From assembly GCF_008931805.1 (NCBI RefSeq), contig NZ_CP044399.1:2901370-2965369 (forward strand): a stretch of 64,000 bases of DNA, read 5' to 3'. The notes beneath the pieces are model-generated. The model was not told where the DNA came from. It worked only from the letters and a program-made list of their open reading frames with translations, and searched no databases. The position numbers were made by a program, and so were the translations under genes. This document shows, piece after piece, positions 26,816-35,652 of the stretch; within the stretch, counting starts at the first letter, position 1; the number at the start of each line of letters is the position of its first letter. This stretch comes from Moritella marina ATCC 15381 (GTDB taxonomy: Bacteria > Pseudomonadota > Gammaproteobacteria > Enterobacterales > Moritellaceae).

Positions 26816-28237
26816 ATGAAAAAAACAATGTTAGCCTCGTTCGGCGCTTTAACCGTCGCAGCACTGGCACCGACTTTAGTTTTCGCACACGGTTATGTCG
26901 CAGGCGAGTTCCCTTCGCGGGTTAATTTATGTCACTCAACGAACGGATCAAAAAATGACTGTGCGAGTGCATCATATGATAGACAAAGTTTAGAAGCGCC
27001 TAAAGGATTTCCAACAACAGGGCCTGTAGATGGCAAGATCGCATCAGCGCAGAAAGGTGGTTCATTTGATGTGCTTGACCAACAATCATCAAATAAATGG
27101 TACAAAACCAAGATCCAAGCAGGTCAGAATGATTTCCATTGGTTTAGTACCGCCAACCATAAAACCACCGACTACGTTTACTACATCACAAAACCAGGTT
27201 GGGATCAAAATGCGCCACTGACTCGCGCGTCATTTGACTTGGCTAACCCTTTTTGTGTGATTAATATGGATGGTCAACAACCGCCAAAAGACCTAGGTGA
27301 TGCACACTCATGTACAGTCCCAGAGCGAAGCGGTTATCAAGTTATCCTGTCAGTTTGGACTATCGATGATACAGCCAATGCATTTTACAATGTGATTGAC
27401 GTGGAGTTTGAAGATGGTGTAACGCCACCACCATTACCAGATGTTTGGGAGCAAAGCACGACCATAGCACCAAAAGAAGATTTAGTTGCTGGCGATAAAG
27501 TGAAAGCGCGTTTCTTTGATTCATCAGTGGGTTCCTTCACCACCAACACCATCATTGAAATTAACTCAACGGCAAGTGGTCAACGCAATACTTGGTCTTA
27601 CGACCTGGCGATGGCAATCAATGCTGAACAAACAGATGCTAAATCTGGCGTAAAGAGTAGTGATGACGTATTTACCCCTATTTATGGTAACAACCCTATC
27701 TACCTAAAAGCAGATTCAAACCTTAGCTCTGTTGAAATTGATATTGTTAAAGGTGATATACCTGTTGATGACAGCATCACCGTTGTCGGCTTAGAAAATG
27801 AATATGTAATCAACAACAATGCTGTAGAGGTTACTTTTAATATTGAAGCGGTTGGTAACTTAAATGTCACCAACACTGTCTTTGATGCAAATAATAAAGC
27901 CATTGGCTCGGCATCTGCTCACGTTAACGATACAGTGAAAAGCTTTACGATATCACTTGATGATGTAACAGCTGGCACCTTTAAATTGGTATCAGTGGCT
28001 AACTCTAATGATGATAGTAACTTATCACTACAAGAATCAAATAGCTTTAACATCGTCAATGCAGACGTTCCAGGTGATTGCCAAGATGTGCAAGCGGTTG
28101 ATATCAGCAAACAATACAAACCAGGCGATAAAGTGTCTTATCAAGAGAATATCTATCAAGCAGAACGTTGGACAGATACAGGGATGACACCTGATCAGCC
28201 TTACTCTGGCTGGGTAATTGTTGGTCCATGTGCCTAG
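26816..28237 (+). CDS. gbpA: GbpA-like chitin-binding lytic polysaccharide monooxygenase
   Basis: A 473-residue secreted protein. The signal peptide (MKKTMLASFGALTVAALAPT...) is cleaved after Ala24, exposing His25 (HGYVAG), the N-terminal copper ligand of AA10 LPMOs; His115 in STANHKTTDY completes the histidine brace. The catalytic domain runs to about residue 205. Then come a GbpA domain 2 (about 220-315, ARFFDSSVGSF), domain 3 (about 320-415) and a C-terminal chitin-binding module (about 423-473, YKPGDKVSYQENIYQAERW). This is the four-domain order of Vibrio cholerae GbpA, which binds GlcNAc polymers and mucin. The start at 26816 has GGAG upstream and begins the signal peptide. A strong terminator follows. 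Confidence 0.93.
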   Translation: MKKTMLASFGALTVAALAPTLVFAHGYVAGEFPSRVNLCHSTNGSKNDCASASYDRQSLEAPKGFPTTGPVDGKIASAQKGGSFDVLDQQSSNKWYKTKIQAGQNDFHWFSTANHKTTDYVYYITKPGWDQNAPLTRASFDLANPFCVINMDGQQPPKDLGDAHSCTVPERSGYQVILSVWTIDDTANAFYNVIDVEFEDGVTPPPLPDVWEQSTTIAPKEDLVAGDKVKARFFDSSVGSFTTNTIIEINSTASGQRNTWSYDLAMAINAEQTDAKSGVKSSDDVFTPIYGNNPIYLKADSNLSSVEIDIVKGDIPVDDSITVVGLENEYVINNNAVEVTFNIEAVGNLNVTNTVFDANNKAIGSASAHVNDTVKSFTISLDDVTAGTFKLVSVANSNDDSNLSLQESNSFNIVNADVPGDCQDVQAVDISKQYKPGDKVSYQENIYQAERWTDTGMTPDQPYSGWVIVGPCA

Positions 28238-28244
28238 TTATTGC

Positions 28245-28302
28245 TAAGAGTTGTAACTAAGAGCTGTAATTAAGAGTTGTAACTAATAGTTGCGGCTAAG
28301 AG
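28245..28302. repeat. Degenerate 13-bp tandem repeat after gbpA
   Basis: About 4.5 units of TAAGAGTTGTAAC, two of them identical and two diverged, beginning 7 bases after the gbpA stop codon and each starting with TAA. It lies between the stop codon and the terminator. Confidence 0.75.
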
Positions 28303-28333
28303 TAATGAAAGCAACCAAGCGATAATCTAAATC

Positions 28334-28366
28334 AAACAGCGTAAATCATATTTACGCTGTTTTTTT
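28334..28366 (+). terminator. Strong rho-independent terminator after gbpA
   Basis: A 13-bp perfect stem (AAACAGCGTAAAT at 28334-28346 with 28350-28362) and a 3-base loop, followed by further T residues. It ends about 25 bases before the next gene on the same strand. Confidence 0.88.
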
Positions 28367-28390
28367 ATCTGGGCAAAACAAGGAAAGCAT

Positions 28391-28909
28391 ATGAATCAAT
28401 TCACGCATCAATTTGATCGCACCGCGAAGTATCTGCACTGGATTTCTGCACTGGTGATCTTATGGGCAAGTATATCGGGGTTATACATCGCTTTTTTCGA
28501 ACTCACACCAAACATTAAAAAACATATTTTAAGTTTCAATGTATCGATAACAACGGTATTTATACCCTTATTTTGTTGGCGCATTTATCACCGACTAAAA
28601 CAGGGTACCCCCGAAGCACACTCGGCAATGACTAGGTTAGAAATAAAACTGGCGCACATAGGCCACACCTTACTCTACATATTAGTGTCATTGGTGCTAG
28701 TCAGTGGGGTATTAATGATGAGCCATGATATTGCCGTATTTAGGTTATTTACTATTCCACAGCTAGTGCACGATCAATCCAGTATTCATTTTTTTGAAAT
28801 TCTGCATTTATATACTTGCCGATTGTTAGCGTTATTAGTGTTGTGTCATTTAGCGGCATTATTAAAACATGAGGTGATGGGGAAACGTATTTTGAAGAGA
28901 ATGATTTAA
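28391..28909 (+). CDS. Cytochrome b561 family protein
   Basis: A 172-residue membrane protein with four predicted helices. It begins with the conserved FDRTAKYLHWISALVILWAS, where the His in YLHW is a haem ligand, and has further candidate ligands in LAHIGHTLLYIL and LCHLAALLKH. These are the features of the bacterial b561/CybB family, which transfers electrons across the inner membrane from quinol. AAGGAAAGCAT precedes ATG. It is a single gene between two strong hairpins. The physiological electron partner is unknown. Confidence 0.88.
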   Translation: MNQFTHQFDRTAKYLHWISALVILWASISGLYIAFFELTPNIKKHILSFNVSITTVFIPLFCWRIYHRLKQGTPEAHSAMTRLEIKLAHIGHTLLYILVSLVLVSGVLMMSHDIAVFRLFTIPQLVHDQSSIHFFEILHLYTCRLLALLVLCHLAALLKHEVMGKRILKRMI

Positions 28910-28935
28910 TCATCGATGAGCAGATCAGTTAAGTT

Positions 28936-28965
28936 CGTTCCGCATTCAAGTTGAATGACGGAACG
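28936..28965. terminator. Hairpin between convergent cytochrome b561 and ArsR genes
   Basis: CGTTCCGCATTCAA at 28936-28949 pairs with TTGAATG-A-CGGAACG at 28951-28965, with one bulged A and a 1-base centre. There is no long T-run on either side, but its strength and its position between two stop codons make a bidirectional terminator likely. Confidence 0.65.
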
Positions 28966-28973
28966 TGTAATAG

Positions 28974-29291
28974 CTATTTATTAGATGCGGTTGCGCTGAA
29001 TTCGACTTCATCAATACAACACTCATCTTGTAAAAATCCAATAACCGCTTTTAACTTGTCATACTCAGCGACGCAATACAAAGTACGTCCTTCACGGCGC
29101 TGTGACAATAAACCAGCCGATGCTAAACTAGAAATATGGTGAGATAATGTAGAGCCAGGGATTGCTAATTGTTCTTGCAAACCACCCACGGCAATACCTT
29201 GATAACCCGCACGAATAATACTTTTAAAAATAGTTAAACGCGTCGGATGGCCAAGCTCTTTTAGCGCTTTAGCAATAATATCAATGTCCAT
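28974..29291 (-). CDS. ArsR-family transcriptional regulator
   Basis: A 105-residue winged-HTH protein. The core LGHPTRLTIFKSIIRAGYQG, GLQEQLAIPGSTLSHHISSL and GLLSQRREGRTLYCVAEYDK is the standard ArsR order of alpha3, recognition helix and beta wing. Two adjacent cysteines (DECCIDEVEF) near the C-terminus could bind metal or a thiol-reactive effector, but the usual alpha3 ELCVCD metal site is absent. A GAGG ribosome binding site precedes ATG. There is no obvious target next to it, because the nearest downstream gene is convergent. Confidence 0.85.
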   Translation of the reverse strand: MDIDIIAKALKELGHPTRLTIFKSIIRAGYQGIAVGGLQEQLAIPGSTLSHHISSLASAGLLSQRREGRTLYCVAEYDKLKAVIGFLQDECCIDEVEFSATASNK

Positions 29292-29432
29292 TTATGTACC
29301 TCTTTTTATACAATCCATCTGTTTATAAAACAAATCTTTTTACAAACTATATTTCGATATTAACAGAAATATAATCAAAGAACCATCTTAGTACCAATAG
29401 ATAACATTATAATCGTAGGCAGGTTCATCAAT

Positions 29433-30404
29433 TTAATGAATGGTACCGATATTGTGATTACTGTTTATCGTTACTTTTAGCGCGAGTTTATCGCCAAGTT
29501 CTAGCATTAATGCATCAAGCCATTCATAACGTTTACGGTACATAGCGCGTTTACTGCGTTTTACATCTTCCGGTAACTTTCTGACTTCAAGCAGATCGAG
29601 TTGGTATAGGTATTTACTATACTTCGTCGCCCCTAATGATTCCCAGTGGCCGTTATAATTAGTTTTTAACTTGTCATCAGCATAACGTTTAGAACTATAA
29701 ATATGCCCTTCATTAGTCACTAACAAAAGCAATTTAACGTCCCAAACATTGGCAATAATGGTCAGTATCTTAACCATCAAATCTTTAGGTCTCTGCCCAA
29801 AGTGTTGTTTAGTAAAGCATTTGATTCTATCATTGATTTCAGGCGTGCTTTTCGGCCCTTGCAGACTACCGACAGTGATAGTACGTCCCTTAATCGGATC
29901 ATCATACACACTGAACGTAATAGAATAAAAAATATTGCCACTTGGGTCCAGCAGCTTCATGCACAAATCACCTTCTTTATGATTTGAAGCAAAATAGCTT
30001 AAGGTCACACTGTATTCGTCTTCACCCACCGTAAATCGAGATACTTCAATGCCCTGCGTTGTGTTGTAAATAGCAAGACCTGTTTGCGTCGGTAAGCACT
30101 CGCTAATAAAACGATAATGCCCAATGACTAATTGAGTTCTACTTGCAATACCATGACCAACATGCAAATAAGGACGAAACGTTTTTCCTAAAAAACGCAC
30201 ATCTTGTTGCAATAACATTTGGAGAAAGGGAGCATTAATACCACGTTGAAATTGACGAAAATACGGATAATGCATCATAGCTCTGAATACAAATTTAGAT
30301 CGGTATTTTTTTTGTTTCTGTTGCATTTTCACATTAGAACACGGACTTTCGTTCAAATCTGGATAGGCAAGCCAACTTAACTCTCGGATACTCTTGCTGT
30401 GCAT
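29433..30404 (-). CDS. DUF535 (VirK/YbjX) family protein
   Basis: A 323-residue protein from the ATG at 30404, which has AAGGTATCAAC upstream; a GTG eight codons earlier is an alternative. The family pattern is visible in YFRQFQRGINAPFLQML, HVGHGIASRTQLVIGHYRF, TVGSLQGPKS and the C-terminal KRAMYRKRYEWLD. DUF535 proteins include Shigella VirK and E. coli YbjX, implicated in surface or antimicrobial-peptide phenotypes, but without a defined biochemical role. A paralogue is encoded at 44332-45351 on the other strand. It is a single gene here, with no operon partner. Confidence 0.85.
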   Translation of the reverse strand: MHSKSIRELSWLAYPDLNESPCSNVKMQQKQKKYRSKFVFRAMMHYPYFRQFQRGINAPFLQMLLQQDVRFLGKTFRPYLHVGHGIASRTQLVIGHYRFISECLPTQTGLAIYNTTQGIEVSRFTVGEDEYSVTLSYFASNHKEGDLCMKLLDPSGNIFYSITFSVYDDPIKGRTITVGSLQGPKSTPEINDRIKCFTKQHFGQRPKDLMVKILTIIANVWDVKLLLLVTNEGHIYSSKRYADDKLKTNYNGHWESLGATKYSKYLYQLDLLEVRKLPEDVKRSKRAMYRKRYEWLDALMLELGDKLALKVTINSNHNIGTIH

Positions 30405-30627
30405 TGTTGATACCTTAATTATGGACACTACTCACTCAATATTACAGTCCCATCACACCAAGTACGATGGCTCGACTAACGGGATTAATGACTGAAATAA
30501 AACAAACTAGTGGTCATATATACACCCAAAATACCGGATGGAAAACAAAAGAACTGTAAGAGAATGTCAGTAATCTATCGTTCGTAAAGGTATTTGCGGT
30601 GCAAATTTAAGGTTATATTTTAATTGT

Positions 30628-31005
30628 TCAGCTCAAATCCATTGAATAGCGTTTAAGTAATTCCATCGGCACAATCTCTAATGCTTTAATGTGTGTTCTT
30701 TGTAAGTATACTCTCGGCGCCATGTTCTCTTCCAATGCTTGTAACCAGCGCATCGCACACAAGCACCAGCGATCACCCGCGCGTAAACCAGGAAAGCCAG
30801 CTTCCGGTACCGCAGTTGATAAATCATTGCCTTTAAAACGTGAGTATTCTAAAAATTCAACAGACACTTCAATACATACAGTATGCGAACCTGCGTCTTG
30901 GCTGCAGGTATTACAGGCGCCATCGCGATAGAAACCAGTGATAGGGTCCTCGCCGCATAGCGCTAACTTTTCCCCAAATACATTAACTGAATCATACATT
31001 TCCAT
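30628..31005 (-). CDS. DUF2237 family protein
   Basis: A 125-residue protein with the conserved DUF2237 pattern: SVNVFGEKLALCGEDPITGFYRDG with the N-terminal half rich in Gly/Cys, GACNTCSQDAGSHTVC, and GFPGLRAGDRWCLCAMRW. The conserved cysteines and aspartates suggest metal binding, but no function is established. GGAG nine bases before ATG supports the start. The ends of the neighbouring genes are about 200 bases away, so it is probably monocistronic. Confidence 0.85.
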   Translation of the reverse strand: MEMYDSVNVFGEKLALCGEDPITGFYRDGACNTCSQDAGSHTVCIEVSVEFLEYSRFKGNDLSTAVPEAGFPGLRAGDRWCLCAMRWLQALEENMAPRVYLQRTHIKALEIVPMELLKRYSMDLS

Positions 31006-31217
31006 GTGTTATATCTCCACGTTCCATTGTTACGTCTATTATGACTAAATTGATGAGCATAACGTAAAGTGCACTCAAGTTGATTAACACTAGCACTTAT
31101 TATTTTCACCGTCTATGCAGCTAATATAATCAGATAATTAGGCTTCCATTCGCAATCACGTATAATGATTTTTAACGCGTTATCTCACTGAGATACTATT
31201 CACAGCATAGGAAGATC

Positions 31218-31856
31218 ATGGAACTCATTTATAACGGCCCTGTCGATGGCCCATTATTTTTATTTGCGCACGGCGCCGGTGCACCAGCGACGTCTGATGT
31301 AATGGAAACGATTGCGAAAGGACTCGCGCAACAAGGCATTAGGGTGGCACGTTTCAATTTTCCTTACATGCAACAACGTGTTGATAATGGCACGCGTCGC
31401 CCACCAGAGCGCGCGCCAAAACTTATCGCTCAACTTCAACAATTGATTGCCAGTATTGACCAGCCCATGGTCATTGGCGGTAAATCAATGGGTGGGCGCA
31501 TGGCTACATTAGTCGCCTCCGATGCAAGCACAGATGCATTAACGGTTAACGCAAAAATAAAAGGCATCGCCTGTTTAGGTTTTCCTTTTCATCCAGCCAA
31601 TAAACCGGAATCACTGCGTACCGAACATTTTCCATTGATCCAGCAACCCGTTTTTATCGCCCAAGGCGATCGCGATAAGTTAGGAACAAAAGAAGAAGTA
31701 GCCAGTTATGGTTTACCAGAAGATATTGAATTCTTGTGGTTAACAGACGGTGATCATGATTTAAAACCACGCGTTAAAAGTGGCTTTACCCATCAAGCAC
31801 ATTTACAAACAACAATCGATAATATGGCCTTGTTTATCAAGCAAGCATTGCTATAA
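31218..31856 (+). CDS. Alpha/beta hydrolase of the KANL3/Tex30 type
   Basis: A 212-residue alpha/beta-fold hydrolase. The oxyanion region is AHGAGAPATSD, the nucleophile elbow is GGKSMGGRMAT (Ser in GKSMGG, near residue 93), and GDRDKLG and DGDHDLKPR contain the acid and histidine of the triad in the expected order. The small size and the FPYMQQRVDNGTRRPPERAP stretch match the Tex30/KANL3-like bacterial group. The substrate is unknown. TAGGAAGATC before ATG is a good ribosome binding site. Confidence 0.85.
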   Translation: MELIYNGPVDGPLFLFAHGAGAPATSDVMETIAKGLAQQGIRVARFNFPYMQQRVDNGTRRPPERAPKLIAQLQQLIASIDQPMVIGGKSMGGRMATLVASDASTDALTVNAKIKGIACLGFPFHPANKPESLRTEHFPLIQQPVFIAQGDRDKLGTKEEVASYGLPEDIEFLWLTDGDHDLKPRVKSGFTHQAHLQTTIDNMALFIKQALL

Positions 31857-31872
31857 CTGACTCGTTGATAGC

Positions 31873-32336
31873 CTAATCAGAAATAACAGCGCAGGTATCA
31901 TATTTAACTCGGTTCATTGATATTTGCGTTTTAAAATTTTTCATATTCGCTTCACTGTATAAATAACGCTGGCAGAAGGTTTCATAGTCAGGCATATTTG
32001 CGACAGTCACCAATAACACAAAATCAATGTCGCCCGTGACTTGATAACACTCCCTTACCTCAGAAGCCGTACGAATACGTTTAATAAATCCATCATTCAA
32101 ATCTAAACGGTCTCGCTCCATTTCAACATTAACAATCATGTGTAAACACGCGCGAGTTTATTTTGATCTAACAGTACGACTTGGCTAGCAATGACACCTG
32201 CACTTTTTAATTTTTTCACTCGTTTAAAACAGGCCGGTGGAGACAGACCAACCAGTGAGGCTAATTGTAAGTTACTCACCGAAGCATCATGTTGTAGCTG
32301 GCGTAATATTGCTTTATCCAGTCGATCGAGAAACAT
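31873..32336 (-). pseudogene. Lrp/AsnC-family regulator interrupted by a frameshift
   Basis: The N-terminal HTH half is in one frame (starting at 32336: MFLDRLDKAILRQLQHDA, NLQLASLVGLSPPACFKRVK) and the ligand-binding half continues in another (to 31873: NVEMERDRLDL, CYQVTGDIDFVLLVTV). The break is in the linker near 32141: the first frame runs KLARVYT and then stops, whereas adding one G after CGT restores KLARGLHMIVNVEMER, the normal Lrp linker. The restored protein would be about 152 residues, the usual length. The regulator is divergent from the nucleoside-recognition gene. Either the gene is inactivated, or the frameshift is a sequence error; a short HTH protein alone would not form normal Lrp octamers. 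Confidence 0.82.
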
Positions 32337-32487
32337 AATTAACTAAACCACTGAAAATAAGAAATTTATATAAACACTTGTACGTTAACTTTGAAATTAT
32401 TTCTAGTCAGTTGAATATAATTAGTTACATCAAACAGCATTATTTATTAGCCATATCAATTTCATCTAGCAGCTAGGAAGCAAACAC

Positions 32488-33444
32488 ATGTTCACGACCT
32501 TAAAATCATTATTTCTCGATGTCTGGCGCGTTTATCTCACATTACTTAAAGTGATGGTGCCAGCACTTATTATCGTCAAAATATTAGACATGATCGGCGG
32601 TACGCAATGGTTAGCCAAACTACTCGCGCCGTTAATGAGCCAAGTTGGCTTACCGGAAGAAATGGGCTTGGTATGGGCAACCGCTATGCTTACCAACATC
32701 TATACTGGTATGGCGGTCTATTTTGATTTAGCGGGTGATAGTCCATTAACCGTGGCGCAAGTATCAGTGCTAGGCATAATGATGTTACTGGCTCACGCCT
32801 TACCCGTGGAAGGCGCGGTAGCTAAATTATCGGGTGTCTCTTGGCGTGTCACCCTGCCTTTGCGTATTGGCGGTGGTTTTATCCTCGGGATGATCGCGAA
32901 TCAAGTCTATCAATTAGGTAATTGGCAACAACAGCCTGCGGTCATTGTTTGGCAACCGACGCCTGCGTCTTCAAGTTTATTTGATTGGACTATGGCGCAA
33001 CTCAGCATGCTATTTTCTATCTTCTTTATTATTGCCGCGTTAATGATATTACTGCGGTTATTAAAATGGTGTGGTATCGAAAAACTGATGCAAACCTTGT
33101 TATCTCCGTTTTTAAAAGCGTTAACCATAGGTAAGGAAACCACCAATGTCTGTGTCATCGGCTTAGTACTAGGGCTTAGTTTTGGCGCGGGATTATTAAT
33201 TGATGAAGCGCGTACAGGAAGAATCAGTAAGCGTGATATTTTCCTCGCCGTGTGCTTTTTAGGATTAACCCACAGCATCATTGAAGATACTATTTTGATT
33301 TTATTATTGGGAGCTGATCTGATAGCTATTTTATGGGGACGTCTGCTGTTTAGCTTTGTTGTTATTGCTATTTTAGCCCGTTGTATCAAACAGGACTCTC
33401 ATGCAATACATCAATCAGAACAGCCACCCAAAGCGCTATCCTGA
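32488..33444 (+). CDS. Nucleoside-recognition (Gate) domain membrane protein
   Basis: A 318-residue membrane protein with about eight hydrophobic segments. It has two Gate-like repeats, one from residue about 20 (LTLLKVMVPALIIVKIL) and one after a mid-protein linker (about 210-290, LSFGAGLLIDEARTG and CFLGLTHSIIEDTIL). This is the pattern of SpmA/YjiH-like nucleoside-recognition proteins. Substrate unknown. An Lrp-type regulator gene divergent from it (frameshifted in this sequence) is the likely controller. AGGAAG precedes ATG by ten bases. Confidence 0.82.
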   Translation: MFTTLKSLFLDVWRVYLTLLKVMVPALIIVKILDMIGGTQWLAKLLAPLMSQVGLPEEMGLVWATAMLTNIYTGMAVYFDLAGDSPLTVAQVSVLGIMMLLAHALPVEGAVAKLSGVSWRVTLPLRIGGGFILGMIANQVYQLGNWQQQPAVIVWQPTPASSSLFDWTMAQLSMLFSIFFIIAALMILLRLLKWCGIEKLMQTLLSPFLKALTIGKETTNVCVIGLVLGLSFGAGLLIDEARTGRISKRDIFLAVCFLGLTHSIIEDTILILLLGADLIAILWGRLLFSFVVIAILARCIKQDSHAIHQSEQPPKALS

Positions 33445-33485
33445 TTGCGTACTAAAACCGGTGAATAACGATGTCTAACAGCGCT

Positions 33486-34514
33486 TTATTCAATACAAAT
33501 TAATTTATCATTACGCTTAGATAAATTTTTAAATGACGCCATCATATTTGCTTTTTTCACGAATTGCTTCGGTGGCGTAATAACTTGTAATCGATAATCA
33601 CTTGCCGTGCCTTTATTATCAACAAGGGCATTATTTACATCAACAGGCGTGACGATAACGACTTTTAACTCCGGTGCGCGAGCCAGAATACTCGCCGCGG
33701 TTCCCAAGCCATTCTCGGTATGGAACTTACCCGCAATGTGCAGCACTTGTTTATCCGGATACTCAACGAGATAGTTAACAATGCTCTCGGCCATGGTTTC
33801 ATCCCACGTCACCTGCGAGGCAAACTTATTCTCATTTTGGCTTTCGTCGCCATGATGCATCGACGCCATAAAATGGGTTTTATACGGCGAGTCTTGCGTA
33901 TTAATATTTTCAGCTAACCAAGCGCGTTCATCTGCTGGGAGTTTATCAACGTAACTAATGCCTTCCTTGCTGATACAGCGGATAATATTCTTAGGTGCAT
34001 TGGCAGCAATAATATCAATGCTGTTAACCTTTGCCAGTTCGACTAATGGACGATAATCACTGCTGTAATTTGGCCATGCATTACCTTGTTTTATTAATGC
34101 TCCCTCGCCTATCTCGCCAGCTAAGTAAGTATTAACAACGGCTTGATTATCACGAGTGAACTGCTCCATTGATAATGTCACATCATCACCAGCCACAAGC
34201 ATGGCTTGTAATAACTCGGTTTGAAAACGGTGAATTCCGGTATGCGTGTGCCACTCACCCACCAGCACGACATCAGCATCTTTAATCTGAGCAACAAAAT
34301 CAGCTACATTCATGTCCTGACCAGATGGAGACTGTAAATTATAATCAAAATAAGTTGTCACTTCCGGTTTGACCGTCTCTGTTGAAGGTTGTTGTGAAGT
34401 CGGATATACACTGCAACCAGCCAGTGCAGAGACCATAAAAATACTCATGACACTAGGTTTATAATTTTTTAGTACTGATAACGATGGGGACAATAACTGC
34501 GGAAAAGTAAACAT
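33486..34514 (-). CDS. ChaN-family lipoprotein (Tiki/haem-uptake-like)
   Basis: A 342-residue lipoprotein: the hydrophobic stretch SIFMVSALAGC ends in a lipobox near residue 34 after a longer than usual N-terminal region. AGGAT seven bases before the ATG at 34514 supports that start, though the internal Met23 would give a typical short signal peptide. The body has ChaN landmarks: VVLVGEWHTHTGIHRFQTEL, MEQFTRDNQAVV, and MASMHHGDESQ, followed by HIAGKFHTENGLG. The His and Glu residues correspond to the metal/haem-binding site of ChaN-like proteins. A role in haem or iron binding at the outer membrane is a family inference. Confidence 0.86.
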   Translation of the reverse strand: MFTFPQLLSPSLSVLKNYKPSVMSIFMVSALAGCSVYPTSQQPSTETVKPEVTTYFDYNLQSPSGQDMNVADFVAQIKDADVVLVGEWHTHTGIHRFQTELLQAMLVAGDDVTLSMEQFTRDNQAVVNTYLAGEIGEGALIKQGNAWPNYSSDYRPLVELAKVNSIDIIAANAPKNIIRCISKEGISYVDKLPADERAWLAENINTQDSPYKTHFMASMHHGDESQNENKFASQVTWDETMAESIVNYLVEYPDKQVLHIAGKFHTENGLGTAASILARAPELKVVIVTPVDVNNALVDNKGTASDYRLQVITPPKQFVKKANMMASFKNLSKRNDKLICIE

Positions 34515-34598
34515 ATAACATCCTAATAATAACGACCATCAATAGTAATACATCTCATTTGCAATAACACTATTTATTATAACAGCTTATGCAAGCCT

Positions 34599-35471
34599 TT
34601 ACTTTAAACAGTGCTTCGCTGCAACCATCACGCTATTAACACGACTCGGCATAAATTTATTCAAGTGCACACCAAGATACAGGGTCTCCGTAACCGGGGT
34701 GTTAAGGTAGTGGATCTTCACTTGCTCTGGATGAGGAAAAGCCGCCACCGCATGTGCAGGTAATACCGTAAAACCCAGTCCCATCGCCACAGGCTCTAAA
34801 ATCAGACTGATTTGATTCGAGAATCCAGCCTTCTTAAACTGATTATAATGTTTAAATTCTGAGAAATTAGCCCCAAGCAGCAAACTTGAGTGGAATGCAC
34901 CATCAGGATGATCGATAAAACCGAGTTGCATGAGTGCTTGCCAACTTGGTTCTTCGATATTGGCTGGAGTAACTAACAACAGCGCTTCTTCCGCTATCGG
35001 TTTCAAACTCACTTCCGCTAATGTCGATGAACTGGTCATAAAACCAATATCGACCGTATGTTCAGCAATGGCTTTTTCTATCGTGGCATTAGGTGCAAAA
35101 CGATAATCAATCACCAACTTAGGATACTGCACTTGTAACGTCAGCAAATAACGATACAGTTTCAAACCTATACTGCCGGGAGACATCACTCTGACGACCC
35201 CTTCAAAAGCCGGATCCGTTGTCACTCGTTGCTCAAGCTCAGATAATGAATTAATGATCTGCTTACCTTCAGTATATAACCGTTGCCCCGCATCCGTCAG
35301 GGTAAACTGCTTACCTTCACGAATAAGCAAGTCTTGCTCTAACTGCTCCTCTAGCTTGCGGATATGTTGACTTATACCCGATTGGGTCATGTTCAAGCGC
35401 TCAGCACTACGGGTGAAATGGCCGATTTCCACCAGCGTACAAAAGCTGCGGAGTAACATAGGGTTTATCAT
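34599..35471 (-). CDS. LysR-family transcriptional regulator
   Basis: A 290-residue LysR protein with an N-terminal HTH (MLLRSFCTLVEIGHFTRSA, then MTQSGISQHIRKLEEQL) and a periplasmic-binding-like effector domain from residue about 90. ARGININE-type regulators share the overall layout, but nothing here identifies the effector. The ribosome binding site is weak. It is upstream of the ChaN gene on the same strand (84 bases) and follows the YhjX-like gene in the opposite sense of transcription order, so its target is unclear. Confidence 0.87.
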   Translation of the reverse strand: MINPMLLRSFCTLVEIGHFTRSAERLNMTQSGISQHIRKLEEQLEQDLLIREGKQFTLTDAGQRLYTEGKQIINSLSELEQRVTTDPAFEGVVRVMSPGSIGLKLYRYLLTLQVQYPKLVIDYRFAPNATIEKAIAEHTVDIGFMTSSSTLAEVSLKPIAEEALLLVTPANIEEPSWQALMQLGFIDHPDGAFHSSLLLGANFSEFKHYNQFKKAGFSNQISLILEPVAMGLGFTVLPAHAVAAFPHPEQVKIHYLNTPVTETLYLGVHLNKFMPSRVNSVMVAAKHCLK

Positions 35472-35652
35472 TAATTTTTATACTCAAATTTATTTTAGTT
35501 GATAACTATACTTGATTATTATAGGTAATGATTGGCCATTTGTATTCTGTTTACATTTTCAAAGAAAAAGAAATGTTGAAAAACCTATACCCACACCATT
35601 TATCCTGCGCAGGTATTTCAGATTTGTTTATTGCAAGTTCATCTATTACAAA

